Positions 47,380 through 59,200 of a stretch of DNA of 64,000 nucleotides are shown in pieces. A program made the translations under genes and the position numbers. The stretch's first letter is position 1. Each line of letters begins with the position of its first letter. The stretch covers positions 248,001-312,000 of the forward strand of contig NC_052107.1 of NCBI RefSeq assembly GCF_012273895.1, written 5' to 3'. The notes under the pieces are model-generated. The model was not told the DNA's origin and did not search any database. It saw nothing but the letters and a program-made list of their open reading frames with translations. The stretch is from Zerene cesonia. Taxonomy: Eukaryota; Arthropoda; Insecta; Lepidoptera; Pieridae.

Positions 47380-48865
47380 TAATCGTAAGTGCGAGTGATA
47401 TTTATTCATGATATAAATATGTAGATAAATTTTCTCAACATTAAATAGAAAATAATAAAAGAAGCTTATATATTACAATTGAAACGGCCATGATACTTAA
47501 TTTTATCTTTGAATACATCTCTAAATCTCGTACCGAAAACTCACAACAACAAAAAATTTTTCAGACCTTAGATTGTCATTTCATTCATTTTTTGCCAATT
47601 TTAACCAAAATGAATCACAACTTATATGCACCTTGCAAAATAATGTTAGAGTTTGTGTTCTGGCGCCATTGCAATATGAAAATGGTCGTTTATGAAACGA
47701 TAAAAGAATTACTTCAATTGAGTACTTTTCGCAGCTTTTAAATCCAATATGTAATATAATCTCCAGTGGGTTTATATCTAAGGCATTAGGTGCAAAGACT
47801 GCGGTTAGTGGGGGGAAGGGGGGAGATTAATTACAGTACAATCGGAAAGCTGACAGTATCCTTGTACCTAGGGCATGTCTGTCGCTTTATATATTGACAC
47901 AGACACACACTGATATAGTATCTAATGTCGTTATTACATTTTATAGGGCTTATCTGGCAGAATAAATAAATAATTTGTTATATTTTTTTATATAATCATT
48001 ATTTAACTTTAAATAATGTAGATATTTAGCACGTAACTTTGTGATATATTTAATGTAGGTTTAGACTCTACGCCCTAGTCGTAGCATGGAAGGTTATTTC
48101 GCAATGTCTATTACATTTTTCGATAAAACGATATGGTCAATATTCAATAGATATTTTAATCGATGGTATTTTTATCGGTTATAATAATTATAGAAAGATA
48201 AGTCTATTGTCTATAATTGATAACATTAAGATGCATCGATAATGTTAATAAGATACACTTTAGAGTTTAGATTCTATAAGAATCTTAGAATTTTTTTTCT
48301 TTTTTAATTATTAAATTAGATTACAAGAACTTCATTTAAAATTTAAGTATGACTATTTACTATGTTTCTGTCTATGTTAGATTACATTATTGTAGCTTAT
48401 AAAATATAGCTAAAATAACAAATTGACAACTAGTTTACTTCCAATCATCTTCTAAGCCAGTCAAAATGTTCCATAGGAATCATATCATTCTACCAGAACT
48501 ATGATCTTTTATGTACAGTGTAACCTGATGCTGACAGAAGCTCGTGGTCAGGTGGGCGCCGGGGGGGCTGCTGGCAGAGATTAATTACTGTTTGATCCGA
48601 CAAGTGCACCCCAGGTACCCTGACTGATTTACTGACTGACGGCTAATGCAGTTTGCTGTAGTGATTCTAACTGTAATGGATGTGGGATCGTGTATTGTAT
48701 ATAAATATTCTGACACAGTTATAAAGCTAAAGCAGACATCGCTTCAAAACTTATTTATTCAACTAAGTGTTGAAGTGAATAGTTGTCTAGAATTTTGTTA
48801 GAAGCCTTTTTGTATCGTAAGACTAAAGAAATAAAAATGACCGATTCGAATATGGTTTTGAATGT
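47380..48865. other. gene-free stretch
   Basis: AT-rich apart from a GC-rich patch at 48540-48660 ('gtgggcgccggggggg'). An 83-codon frame at 47490-47741 has no recognised family or splice context. No gene supported. Confidence 0.5.
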
Positions 48866-48870
48866 GGGAA

Positions 48871-49290
48871 ACATCACACGAAATAGGCGAGCTCAAAGCT
48901 ACAATACCCCCCAAGAAGACCGGCATGCAACTGTTTCGTTCGGAGAATGGGGAAGCCGGAGGCCCATATCCTTTTCCTTACCCTTCCCAGACCTTTCCTT
49001 TATTCCTCTCGCCAATGCTTTCTTAATCCCTTCCCAATTTAAAGTCCCCAAGCCATTTGTAGAGGCGTAAGGTCTGCAATGGACCTTATGCCTCTCTAAA
49101 TGTTCATGGGCGGTGGTAACCGTATCTTTTTCCTCCCTTCCCAGTCCATTTCTTTATACCCGTCATCAATCCTTTCCTTATCCCTTACTTAAAGTGAGCA
49201 TCACATTTATAGAGGCAATTGCTCTGCATTGGGCGGTGATGATCACTTGCCATCAAGCTAACCAACAGCACAGTTGACTATGCCATTAAA
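48871..49290 (+). mobile_element. retroposon family R copy with internal duplication
   Basis: Head 'catcacacgaaataggcgag', then 'gaagaccggcatgcaactg', pyrimidine tract 'ccttttccttacccttccca', 'tttgtagaggcgtaaggtct' and 'gttcatgggcggtggtaacc'. The tract-to-3' part then repeats: 'tctttttcctcccttcccag', 'tttatagaggcaattgctct', 'gggcggtgatgatcacttgc'. A 95-codon frame at 48783-49070 is a by-product of this repeat. Confidence 0.75.
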
Positions 49291-49294
49291 AATT

Positions 49295-50940
49295 AACAAA
49301 CAATGTGATCTTCTGCAGGATATGGAACTTACTAAAATGATAAGGTAGTTTCACAACAAACAATCATTTCATCTTTGTAAAGGCATACAAAACAGAAATT
49401 ATTATATTATTTTCAGATATTATTTCTTTCACTAAATTTCAGGTTGATTCATTTATTTTAAAGCAAATTTACATATTGTTTATATATAGTCAGCACACAG
49501 TTTTTGTACACTCATAAAAGGGAAACGTAAAAATTAATTTAAATTTCGTTTTGAAATACTACAACAGCTATCCCAGCCCCTTTTTGCCCCATATGAGCCG
49601 TATAGCCTCGTAAAACAAACTAAAACACAGCGAGGCTTTTCAGCTCACAGGGTTACGTTAAAAATTGATTTTCCCGCGCTCCCACGGGCACACGGCCGAC
49701 ACGTGGGCATTAATTGCTATAAGTAATGACCCTTGTCCGTTTGACAGCCCTTGACACCTGATCTGATGTTGATACTGGAAGAATCTACCTTTATTTTGAT
49801 TTTTTTTTGGATATGGCAGGAACAGATTGACGTGATTTAGTTCTTTCATAGTGTATTCATTTCTTATTTGACACCGTTTAATTGCCAGTATAACGAAGTA
49901 ATAAAAAGGTCAGTCGTGAGATGCTTGGTGGGTTACGCGTTACTGGTTCTATTAACAAGAAGGTAGGTATAAGCATCGATAGGTTCTATACTAAAAAAAT
50001 AAAAATTAAGACAAAATTGTATTCGGATTTCGGCCAGTTCTAAGATGTATATATTGGGTACTAACAAATTAATTACTAAAAATACGATACCATTATAATA
50101 TGTATTACGTAAATTTTTAATTTGCTTTTTGAGTTAAGAAAATATCGATGTATACTTTTAATCCGCTTTTCATCTAATTTAATTTGTCATGTCACAAGAT
50201 GCTAGTTGTCCAAGGCCTTACGTATCGAAATTAAAAAATGATCGAAACACATTTAGTACCTAATTTGTACACAATACAAAATAAGGAAAGAGTTCTAAAC
50301 ATGATCCTCTATATAAATAACACTATTATCACAATTATCACAGAAGGAGAACTTTATTTAATAACCAAATGTAATGAAAAATGTTGCCCAAACGGGATAA
50401 TAAGCATCTGTAACTCATCCAGCAAGTTGGATGTGATGTCGGCCATTAGTGCGATATGAAGGAACAGGTCAGCGCCGGCCCTAATCGACGCCGCAATCCA
50501 TCACCCACGTGAATAGGTGAGACGGTATGGTCAGCAAAACAGAAAGCGAAAAAAAACAAATATGATTTTTAGGATAGCAGATATTATTGAAGTCGTTTGA
50601 GTATGATTTTTGTGCACTGTGTTGTTCTGTTGTGTTTTCTTCACGTGGAACCAAGTAATTGACATGACATTGCTTTTAACAATCACGTTGTTACTTGATA
50701 CTCATTATTATTTACGTGAAAATCTCTTTGGTGATCACAACGTTGAGTAATTCAATTTAAGGATTTTTGGGCTCGGTTAATTTTCTAACAGATAATTTAT
50801 ATAAAACTGAAACTATTTTAGTTTACTGAATACTCTAATTTAATGTAGTTCGAAATCTCAATCTCAATCATACTCCATTTTTACTTTGTAAAATTTTTAA
50901 GGCTCATAAACTTTTTTCACAAATACGTTCGACTCATGTC
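49295..50940. other. gene-free stretch
   Basis: GC-richer patches at 49635-49770 and 50455-50520 could be conserved non-coding elements. The rest is AT-rich. No gene supported. Confidence 0.5.
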
Positions 50941-50944
50941 ATCA

Positions 50945-51065
50945 ATGTTTTTGCTGACGGTACAGTGCGAGCGTCGTGCAATTTGAGTGTGGGCGCACGT
51001 GCTACGTGTAATGACGCCGCCGAGTCGCTTCTGATCGATCATTACTAATACCCCGTACCTTTGCT
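50945..51065. promoter_or_regulatory. GC-richer island
   Basis: 'gcgagcgtcgtgcaatttga', 'gggcgcacgtgctacgtgta' with a CACGTG E-box (about 50996-51001) and 'gacgccgccgagtcgc'. Possible regulatory element, by composition and motif. Confidence 0.2.
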
Positions 51066-51069
51066 TGTT

Positions 51070-51745
51070 TTCGATTGCTGTGTAATGAATGGACTTGTAA
51101 TAGCGTGTGAATACTAATACTAATTGCTATAAATATGATAGAGGACTTAGCTAATTTAGCCGTCTCTTTCGTTTGATTTGAATAATATGTAATGGCATTT
51201 TCTCTTGTTTTTTTTCATAGAGATCAATTTGAAGCAGTTTGCGCTCAAACTGATTAATACCAGAATAAGTTTTAGTGCTAGCCTACGAAAAAATCCCTGA
51301 GCAACTCAGGTTTTCTCAGCTGAATCACTCGTTTGCAATATTTAATCAAGTATCATTGACTGAATAAGCTAATTTTACATATTTTAATCAATGTTTTATC
51401 ACAATAGTAATATGTGTCGTACGGTATTCCATTAGTTAAATTTGTGTATTAGATAATTATTATGTTGTATCGCCGTAAATAAGGCATCTATTAATATAAA
51501 ATAATAAAATCTTTTTTTTAATTGTAAGTTTTATAGCATTGAATTGATTTCAAAAAATTTCTCATAATAAAACCTACTCAATATAACGATAAGTTGAATA
51601 ATCAATGAAAACAGAAAACACAGCAGTACAACGCCAATGCTACCTATAAAGGTTACCTAAACACATACAGGAGATTTACAGTAAGTCAAATGACAGTACA
51701 AACACGCCGTAACGCAGGGATGCAATGTGCAGACCATATCAGATT
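51070..51745. other. AT-rich gene-free stretch
   Basis: Nothing supportable seen. Confidence 0.5.
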
Positions 51746-52123
51746 ACTTAACTGCATCACATTTCCATTTACCACAAGGCGCATCTGCTGAATCTGATTG
51801 CGAGGTGCCTCGCCTCATCTGCTAATCCATTACCTCGTCCCATATTTAATTCCAACCTTGCACCCTCGAAAGCGTAGCAATTGTCCGCGCCGGGCGCACA
51901 TGTCGTTGCCCTTGGTATAAAATTTGATATATTGCACCGCCAACATGTGAACTACCCTCTTGGCTTAAACGGTGAGCACTCTGTGACCGAGAAACTGCAG
52001 ACGAACAAAATTCGTTCACAGACATAGGAGATAGAGTCGTTAATGCATCGTGTAGTAGAGATAGTGACATTTCAGACTCAGAAGATCACAATGGCGAGCT
52101 TGAATTATAGCTTCTAAGTGCAG

Positions 52124-52213
52124 AGGCTTAAGATTGCCCATAAGAGGCTGGACGAGGGTGAAATGGCAAATGCACTTCGAATGCCTGTGCAACTGATTGT
52201 GAGGGACGCAGAG
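52124..52213 (+). other. possible internal exon, 30 codons, phase 0
   Basis: Flanked by 'cttctaagtgcag' (acceptor, ends 52123) and GAG|GTAAGA (donor, intron starts 52214). The 90 bases are exactly 30 codons open in one frame, which is bounded by stops in the putative introns on both sides. The peptide begins RLKIAHKRLDEGEM and ends PVQLIVRDAE, a balanced, charged composition unlike AT-driven noise. The acceptor's pyrimidine tract is weak. The minus strand is also open here. No family recognised. Confidence 0.2.
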
Positions 52214-52796
52214 GTAAGATAATGCAGATTTTTCGGAGGGAAGGTAGCCACCCTCCGAGAGATATTGATGACGGCAACAATTTCGCTTAACGTTTTCAAT
52301 TAATATAAATGCTCGCCAGATCCTATTACTGGATTATAAGAATGGTTTTAGTGTTTAGGTGCTGGAATAACTTTAAGTTTCCTTGGAACAGTTGTTGGGG
52401 AATTCAGTTTAATTGAGATATAATTTTCTTCATAAGCATTTAGATGTAATCATTAAATGAAAACGTTGTATAACGATTCAAAACATTGCAAATAAAAACT
52501 GTTAATTTTCCTCAAGTCCATACTAATAATAATCCGCAACAGATTCAATTAGATTTTTTGTTCAAAATACAACAATATAAGTATTCCAATAACTCCAGAA
52601 ATTCGATGTATATTTTATAGCACTTTGCAGGCCAAGAAATGAATACCGTTTTTACAATCGCAAGATGGAATTACGCGCTCCGCAAACCGGTGCGTCCATA
52701 AAAAATTGAACTGGAAACTTCGCAGTCGGAATCGAATAAAAACGATCCATCAATTCCGAATCCCGGTGAAAGTTTCACCGTCACAGCGAAATCGAT

Positions 52797-53093
52797 ATGA
52801 AATTAGCTAATGGAAACTTGATAGTCGACAAAAAACTGAATCCCCGCAAGCCCCCGCGAGCGCATTTCGCGACAATAAATCTCTGCATTGTCCCGACGAC
52901 AGATGGCGCAACACCACCCTCTACTACAGGTAACGTTATACCCACGAGCGGCGGAACAGCCCCAGCACCAAACAGCGCTGCCGAAATTAGGGTCCGGAGA
53001 GGAGATTTAAATGAAAGCGATGTAAGCGCTTGTCAGGTAACTGCATTAGACACGTACAATAGAATATTCAATTATGTTAATGCGCACGTTTGA
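52797..53093 (+). other. 98-codon open frame in a GC-rich island
   Basis: Longest open frame from an ATG outside repeats and the gap. The middle is rich in Pro, Thr, Ala and Gly (PTTDGATPPSTTGNVIPT) and the end is mixed (LDTYNRIFNYVNAHV). Two donor-like sites fall inside (CAG|GTAACG near 52929, CAG|GTAACT near 53036). No domain, family or Kozak context is recognised. The surrounding 52660-53110 is GC-rich and could be a conserved non-coding element. Confidence 0.17.
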
Positions 53094-53502
53094 GCCATGT
53101 GGGCGATTGTCCGCCATTTTTGTTCATTCGCGTGTACAATGAGTTAGGATTATGTCGCCCGTTTCGATTGTAACGGTTGGATTTTGACGCATCTCTTTCC
53201 ATTCTATTTAAACAAGCATTACAAATGTATTTTGTTTGATTCGTTTTGTTTCTCTTTTATATTTACGGCCTACCCTTCCGACTGTGATTTGTATTATTGT
53301 TATACTATGTTGATCTTTTAGATATAACCTCTTATTGAGCTATTATTTGCTTTTCGATTTCCGTATTTTTATCTTCCAAAGAACTATATATATCCGCAAA
53401 TGGATTTAATTACTTCTCTATTTTAGGTTTCTATTGTTGATTTTATTAACAAGCAATATAAATTCAGCATATGAGCCTTAGATTGAGTCTCAAAGATGTT
53501 GT

Positions 53503-53536
53503 TTTTACCACTAGAATAATCTTCTAGTGGTTAAAA
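53503..53536. repeat. short hairpin
   Basis: ACCACTAGAA (53507-53516) and TTCTAGTGGT (53522-53531) pair perfectly across a 5-base loop; TTTT/AAAA extends it past a one-base bulge. Too short for a microRNA precursor. Confidence 0.8.
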
Positions 53537-53539
53537 TAA

Positions 53540-55305
53540 AGTCATATGCGAACGCAATTAACGTCGCGCCAAAATTACACATGGGATTACATCAGTACAA
53601 GTTTTTCTTATTTTAATTAAGGCTATGGTCGCAGGATAGCGGCAGATCAAATTTCAATTTAAACTTTTCGCATTAACTCTCAGTACTGAGCTTTAAAAAT
53701 ACGCTTCGGGGAGTAATCGGGCAATATTCTAATGACACTTAAGCTTCGAAAGTAAACCACGGATAGGAACGTGCCGGCAGTTGGAGCGAGCTGATATTCG
53801 TTGTTTTATGGGTCAGATGAACAAATAAAAAATAATAAACAATAAAAGGAGTAGTAAGCCTATAGGAAATTTTGAATGTCATATAAAGAATACAATTTCT
53901 ATCTATAAAAAGAAGAAGAAGAGAAACTGACTGAAGAAGATTTATTAATGAATAAGTATAAAACGATGCCGCTTCTTGTTCTCTGTCCTTATTTTAATAA
54001 AATTTGAGGATTAATTATCTGTCTCCTGATTAATATAACCTAATGTTTATAACTATTTGAATGTTATTATTTCCTGCCTTCCCTTGTCAGTAATATTATC
54101 CAATGTTTATTGTAACAAACGTTCATAAATGTCTTGTTCTTGTCTTAAATATTTGTTTAAAATAAAAAATAATTAAAAAAAGTTTATTTAGTTTTTCAAT
54201 TAGAAGCATATGAGGGCTCAAATCTTAAAGATCTTTTAAGGTACATTTCTGAAGCTTATGTCCTAAATCTTTATAAAGAACTTACTGACAATAAGGCAAA
54301 TCCGCTAGCAGTCAAGTAGCAGTACAATACAAAGGTTACGACGCGTCATTATAGCAAACGTTGATTGCGCGCGTAATTACGCAGGGCCAAAACTGAATTA
54401 TATTTTTACGAGGCGAGTGTTTCACGCTATTATTGTCAGTCGTTTTGTCACGTTTATGAATTGACACCAAATTGCTGGTCAATTGTTTCGGCTTTAGATA
54501 GGGCTGAAAGTCTTTTAAAAATACATTTTTTAGAAAAAAGGTTTATGTGTGGAGGGAGTTACAGATTCTAAAATCTGGTAAAATGTAAAAATATTCGTAT
54601 CAAACACAAAAATTATGGTCACAATCAATTGAAACTGAGTTATTGTGTATTAGAGCCAAAAAATATACAGTCGATCTGAACCTTCTCCGTTTCCGGGAAC
54701 GTCGGTAAAAATTTATATCACATGAAATTAGAATCATATAGAAACTAAGAAAGAAAATACAATTTTTTGGTTTATAATAATTTTATATAACTCCTCAAAT
54801 CTGTGTTTAAATAAACAAAAAGTATTAATTTTAAAAATAATCTACAAAATATAAAAATAATTAATCAAAAGAACGTCTAAACAATAGGTAATCAGTAATT
54901 ACCAACTACTAACTCATTAGTGTTTGTTGCGATCGGGAAATACGTGATTCGCGCGCTTTTCCACAGATAATAACAAATCCACAGATAATAAATACAGATT
55001 ATACAGCAGATATTAGAGCTAAAGACTGTTTGTGGTGTGGATTTACGTTAATTGTAACAAGTTCACCTAATTTTGTTTTATTGTCTGAGATTAGATGATT
55101 ATTATTCATGAGTATTGAATTTATTTATAGCTGCCATATCTTAATTCTATGGAATGTTATAACCAATTAGTTTTGAAAAAAATAATACTAAAAGACAACA
55201 TAGAACATACAAGATAGAAACTAGACGAATGTGATCTTGGTATAATACTAAGCATTAATAATATACAAATAACAGAAAATGTATTTAAATAGGAATAAAA
55301 ATATA
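53540..55305. other. gene-free stretch
   Basis: AT-rich. 'ccacagataataa' is repeated with an 18-base period at 54961 and 54979. GC-richer patches at 54330-54420. No gene supported. Confidence 0.5.
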
Positions 55306-55306
55306 T

Positions 55307-55311
55307 AAAAA
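55307..55311 (-). terminator. Pol III terminator of the tRNA gene
   Basis: Five T on the minus strand, five bases after the tRNA's last base; runs of four or more T end Pol III transcripts. Confidence 0.8.
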
Positions 55312-55316
55312 GGTAA

Positions 55317-55390
55317 TGGCCCATGAGGGGATCGAACCCGCGACCTTCGCGTTATTAGCACGACGCTCTAACCAACTGAGCTAATGGGCC
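55317..55390 (-). tRNA. tRNA-Ile, anticodon AAU
   Basis: Delivers isoleucine in cytoplasmic translation; the first anticodon base A is expected to become inosine. Minus strand: acceptor GGCCCAT pairs with ATGGGCC, discriminator A at 55317. D arm GCTC-AGTTGGTTA-GAGC includes the A box. The anticodon stem TCGTG/CGCGA (one G-U pair) closes the loop CTAATAA with AAT at 34-36. The T arm GCGGG-TTCGATC-CCCTC carries the B box and has one C-U mismatch in its stem. No intron, no encoded CCA. The sequence is otherwise as expected for insect tRNA-Ile(AAU). A T5 terminator follows. The mismatch leaves open that this copy is starting to decay. Confidence 0.93.
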
Positions 55391-55394
55391 GACG

Positions 55395-56085
55395 CACCAG
55401 ATGCTGAAATTGAAGTTAACATATGACCTCGACTCAAATTTAACTTGAATAATAAATTCTGAACCAAACCGCTCTCAAAAACTGTTATTATTTTTTTTAG
55501 GTATGATGCTACATAAAAAAATCACGTTTTCTAATAAACGTTTTATAGAAAGCAAAAACATACTATCGTATGCAACAAAGCTGGTAATTATGCCTGTATA
55601 GTTCTGAGTTCCACACTGAGGACATGTTGTAAGCTAGATTCTCAGGTGAATAGTCTGTTTATGTCAGCATTTAGCAATAAATCAATCAGTTTTGCAGAGG
55701 GGTGGTTGGGCTGGATTTAGAAGCGGAGTTGGTATGGAGAGGTTCGGAAAACTACTGATATGGAACAAGAAGCTTTAGAGTCGGCTGGATTTTAGTTTCA
55801 AAGACATAATGGCATTAGATGATATGAGGTATGAGAGCCCTGTAAATTTAAATATGAATTCAGTGGTTGAAATTAAGATATGTGAAGTATTATTCCATGC
55901 ACATTTCGCATAAATAAAATATATCTGGTTGTATTTTTGATATATCTTAGGAAAGCTCACAAAAATAAATTTCGTGTCTCAACAGATGATAAGATTATTT
56001 ATATACCAATAAGCGTATTTATAATGTTTTAAATTCACAGATTAAATTATAAAAAACTGAAAGAAAAGTTGCATGCAGCTCCATG
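55395..56085. other. AT-rich gene-free stretch
   Basis: Nothing supportable seen. Confidence 0.5.
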
Positions 56086-56089
56086 GTTT

Positions 56090-56240
56090 TCTAAATCTGG
56101 TGCGTACTGCGTGTCGAGTGGCGCGGATGTCAAACTGACGTGGATAGTTGTCCGACCAGCGTGACGTCACGGGCCGACATCGGCTAAGTCGAGCCGTTTC
56201 GGGCTTGACAAACATGCATTGTGAAATTTGCGAACGAAAT
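56090..56240. promoter_or_regulatory. GC-richer island with a CRE
   Basis: GTGACGTCAC at 56161-56170 is a 10-base perfect palindrome containing the CRE. Overlapping opposite-strand frames (72 and 67 codons) reflect GC content. Possible regulatory element. Confidence 0.25.
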
Positions 56241-56475
56241 ACGGGGAAAAATTTTGCCATTCCGCAGTTTTATGTTGTGTTACATTATGTTTGTATGGTA
56301 GTTATTGACGTGGTCACTTTTCGTTGTTTTATTGGACCTTTTTTAATTTAAAATCGTTCTTGCCTGTGTGATTAAAAGTATGGAAACTGATTCACTATTA
56401 AAGACGTTCAGTTGTAGAATTTTTAGACATCTATAGATCTTAAATTGGGTAGTGACGAATTTGAATATTTTTTTT

Positions 56476-56560
56476 CATCATCATCAGCCCGATGACATGC
56501 TGAGAAACAAGCCTCCTATGAGAGATCAGGTTTAATCTACCACGCTGGTCAAATTCGAGT
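56476..56560 (-). mobile_element. 3' fragment of GATGAT-tailed SINE
   Basis: Minus strand: 'gaccagcgtggtagattaaa', 'tctcataggaggcttgtttc' and 'cgggctgatgatgatga', aligned with the 3' third of 61795-62096. Older than 3661-3717, to judge by substitutions. Confidence 0.7.
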
Positions 56561-56564
56561 TGAC

Positions 56565-57415
56565 CAAAATCATTATCATCAACTTATTCTGTTTCCACAG
56601 CAATGACACAGACCTACAATGATGTCATTGAGTGGCCTCTGCTTTTTTGGACTACATATTATATTTGAGTTCCAAATAGTAAATAAAGAACTTAGGAGAC
56701 GATAAAGAAAACAAAACCTAAAGCTTAGGAAAAAATGTAAAAAAACTGCGATATCTTATTGGTCAGAACATAAAACACACACCACCATACACAGCATTCA
56801 AGACGATACTGCAATAATCCGTTTACTTTTATCTTCAAGGCTTGTTCCACAACCAAGATACTCAGCACCTGCTTCTGACTTTATAACAAGGGAGATAGAG
56901 TTGATTTTCCTTCAGCAACGTGTCATGTTAGTTGGCTATGTCCATCAAAGAGGTTATTACCTGAAGGATATAAAGTCCAAAGCGAAATGCAAATAGAGGA
57001 AAGTAGAGATGGTCTCGATTTTATATTTGAGCTGGTTTAGACTATCTAGAATCTAGACGAACTTAGGTCTTGCTATATATCAATTACTAGCAAACATTTT
57101 TATGTATATTAAATACAATACGAATTTTTTGAATTCACTTTGTAAAGTTTAATTTATTTTATTAATAGTAGTACTTTAGTTTGTCCTGTTCTCAGTGAGA
57201 TTTAAAGCATATTTTAGATTTCCAATATAGTTTTATAGCTTTTGACTTTATATTTACATACGTAATGGGCATTTTAGGCGTGCGTTTGTTCGTTAAAGCT
57301 GCAGAGCTCCCTACACAACCCCGTAAGGATTATGAAGCTACACTCCTTATATTCGATAAGTCTAAAGAAATATTATATAGAAATCTGCCGAAAAAACTGT
57401 GATTCAACCGAAAAA
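56565..57415. other. gene-free stretch
   Basis: AT-rich; octamer ATGCAAAT at 56987-56994. No gene or repeat supported. Confidence 0.5.
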
Positions 57416-57419
57416 TTTA

Positions 57420-57600
57420 TCAATTTCCATCGCGAGCGACCATCACTAGTTTAAAAAAACGCTGACTGCTCTCGTCTTGTCCGTTTACGAGGGCCGTTGT
57501 AAAGTGTAAAAAGTGCCAAGTGTTTATTTATCGTGGGCGGGATTGAGAGACGAATAAACAGATTGCTTTAGGACCCCGCTCGTTTCTATTTATGAGGAAA
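57420..57600. promoter_or_regulatory. GC-richer island
   Basis: 'ccatcgcgagcgaccatcac', 'tgtccgtttacgagggccgt' and 'tatttatcgtgggcgggatt'. No gene. Possible conserved non-coding element by composition. Confidence 0.18.
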
Positions 57601-57777
57601 ATAAAAGTATACAAGTATTACCATTGATTTGTATGACTAGACGCTGTGGAAGTGTTTTTTGTAATGCTATTCTTATCACATTTCAAAAGCATTTAATCGT
57701 ACGAGGCGATGCAAGCCCAGTGCGTTTAGTATAAGATAATTTTACATGCAACTCCATCTATCATCTTTGTAATTACA

Positions 57778-57953
57778 ATAGCTGTGCGCCGCGATTTTTA
57801 CCACGAAGATGATTTAATATAGCCTGCAGCCTTCCCCAATAGATGGGTTATCTAACACTGAAACAATTTTTCAAATCCGAACAGTAGTTTTTGAGGTTAG
57901 CGCGTTCAGCCAAACAAATCAACTCTTCAGCTTTATAATATTAGTATTTATGA
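57778..57953 (-). mobile_element. non-autonomous Helitron (family H5), diverged
   Basis: Minus strand: TC, 'aatactaatattataaagct', 'gaagagttgatttgtttggc', 'gataacccatctattgggga' and a degenerate end 'aaatcgcggcgcacagctATT'. Both ends are eroded. Confidence 0.65.
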
Positions 57954-58479
57954 TGTGATATTCGCTCTAAAGATTCTTAAGCAAGATTATAAGCTAAAAG
58001 CATGTTTATTATTATAACAAGACACATACTCACTTATCTGGAGTATCTCAAACTACCCCACCTCTAGTTAATAAAAGTAATACTGATAATTATCGGCGGA
58101 CAGTGGCCTGCAATATATCGCCTTGACTGATAACTGTCTTTAACTATTCTTTGGTCTAAGATACAGGCGAAAGGACGTATAAAGGTTATAAATATTGGTA
58201 CCTTTAAGTTTTAGTGTCTGTTTTCAGAGTTGAGCATACTGAGGGATAAAGAGATTGAGGTATTTAAAATATCATTAAAATGTCTAGAAATATGATATTT
58301 TTTACTTTATGTTGAACTTAATTTTTTAAAGATCACTACAAAATTTTCATAAGCCAAGTTATTATATATAGTAAATATAAATAACAATTGATTGAAATAT
58401 AATTAAATGCGAAAAACAATGCTTTGTAAAATGTATATTTATACCACGGGACAGGACGAGCGTGTATCAATAAAAGCAA

Positions 58480-58740
58480 CTACATAATGAGGTCACACCT
58501 AGTATTTATCCCCAGGAATTTCGCCTCCCATTGCATATGAGGTCATGATATATTAATCCGCTGTTCTCACATCCCGTTTGCCGCAGAAACCCGCCGAGGG
58601 TCCACAAAAAGGTCCGTCTTACCTTCCACTAAAACTAGTAAATAGCCGGATTAACTGCTCGCATAAATCACCGCTCGCATGTAGCTGATAACAATCTCCG
58701 ATATTGTACCTGTTACCAACTTCGTGATTGAAGGGATACC
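58480..58740. promoter_or_regulatory. GC-richer island with nuclear-receptor and K50-homeodomain type sites
   Basis: ATGAGGTCA occurs twice (AGGTCA at 58490-58495 and 58540-58545), the half-site of nuclear receptors. TTAATCCG (58553-58560) and its inverse CGGATTAA (58647-58654) are TAATCC sites of the Bicoid/Otd class. Candidate enhancer; inferred from motifs. Confidence 0.28.
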
Positions 58741-59029
58741 GTGAGATATGTGTTTATTGTTTATTTTTTTCAGTAGCTATGAATAATCAGAAGGATTTTC
58801 CCTTTCAAAGGAACTTTTAAGAATTGGTTTTTAAGAAATGGTTCTGTTGAATGGATGTAGATGTAAATATGACGCTTGTATTACCTATGTAGTTACCAAG
58901 ATTAATCAAAATTGTGTCAACAAACTTCGCTATGTTAGTCTAAATATTATAATTTTCCGAACCAATTGCTCAAAACTTTAGAAAATAAAACCAAAATTCC
59001 AACCAATCAAAACAAAGAGCTATTTAAAG

Positions 59030-59200
59030 CTGGTCCCCACGCAATTACGAGCAGATCGCTTCCCATCTCAGAAGGTGATTCTTATTATTTTTCCCTCGCA
59101 GCCTCGTTAATTGGAGGAGTATTTTATTAGAGCCAATTTGTTGAGAATACCTGATTGCCAGACCCTGCGATTCGTTTGAATTTTTCCTGAGATTAAATTG
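59030..59200. promoter_or_regulatory. GC-richer island
   Basis: 'ccccacgcaattacgagcag' and 'gcctcgttaattggagga' with homeodomain-type sites; no frame of interest. Possible conserved non-coding element. Confidence 0.18.

Noticed and set aside
48783..49070. 95-codon plus frame
   Set aside because: Translation of the retroposon's head and pyrimidine tract.
51846..52070. 74-codon minus frame, briefly considered as piggyBac-like transposase because of SVNE and YQGQ
   Set aside because: Spacing and surrounding residues do not fit the DDE domain; two short motifs are not enough.
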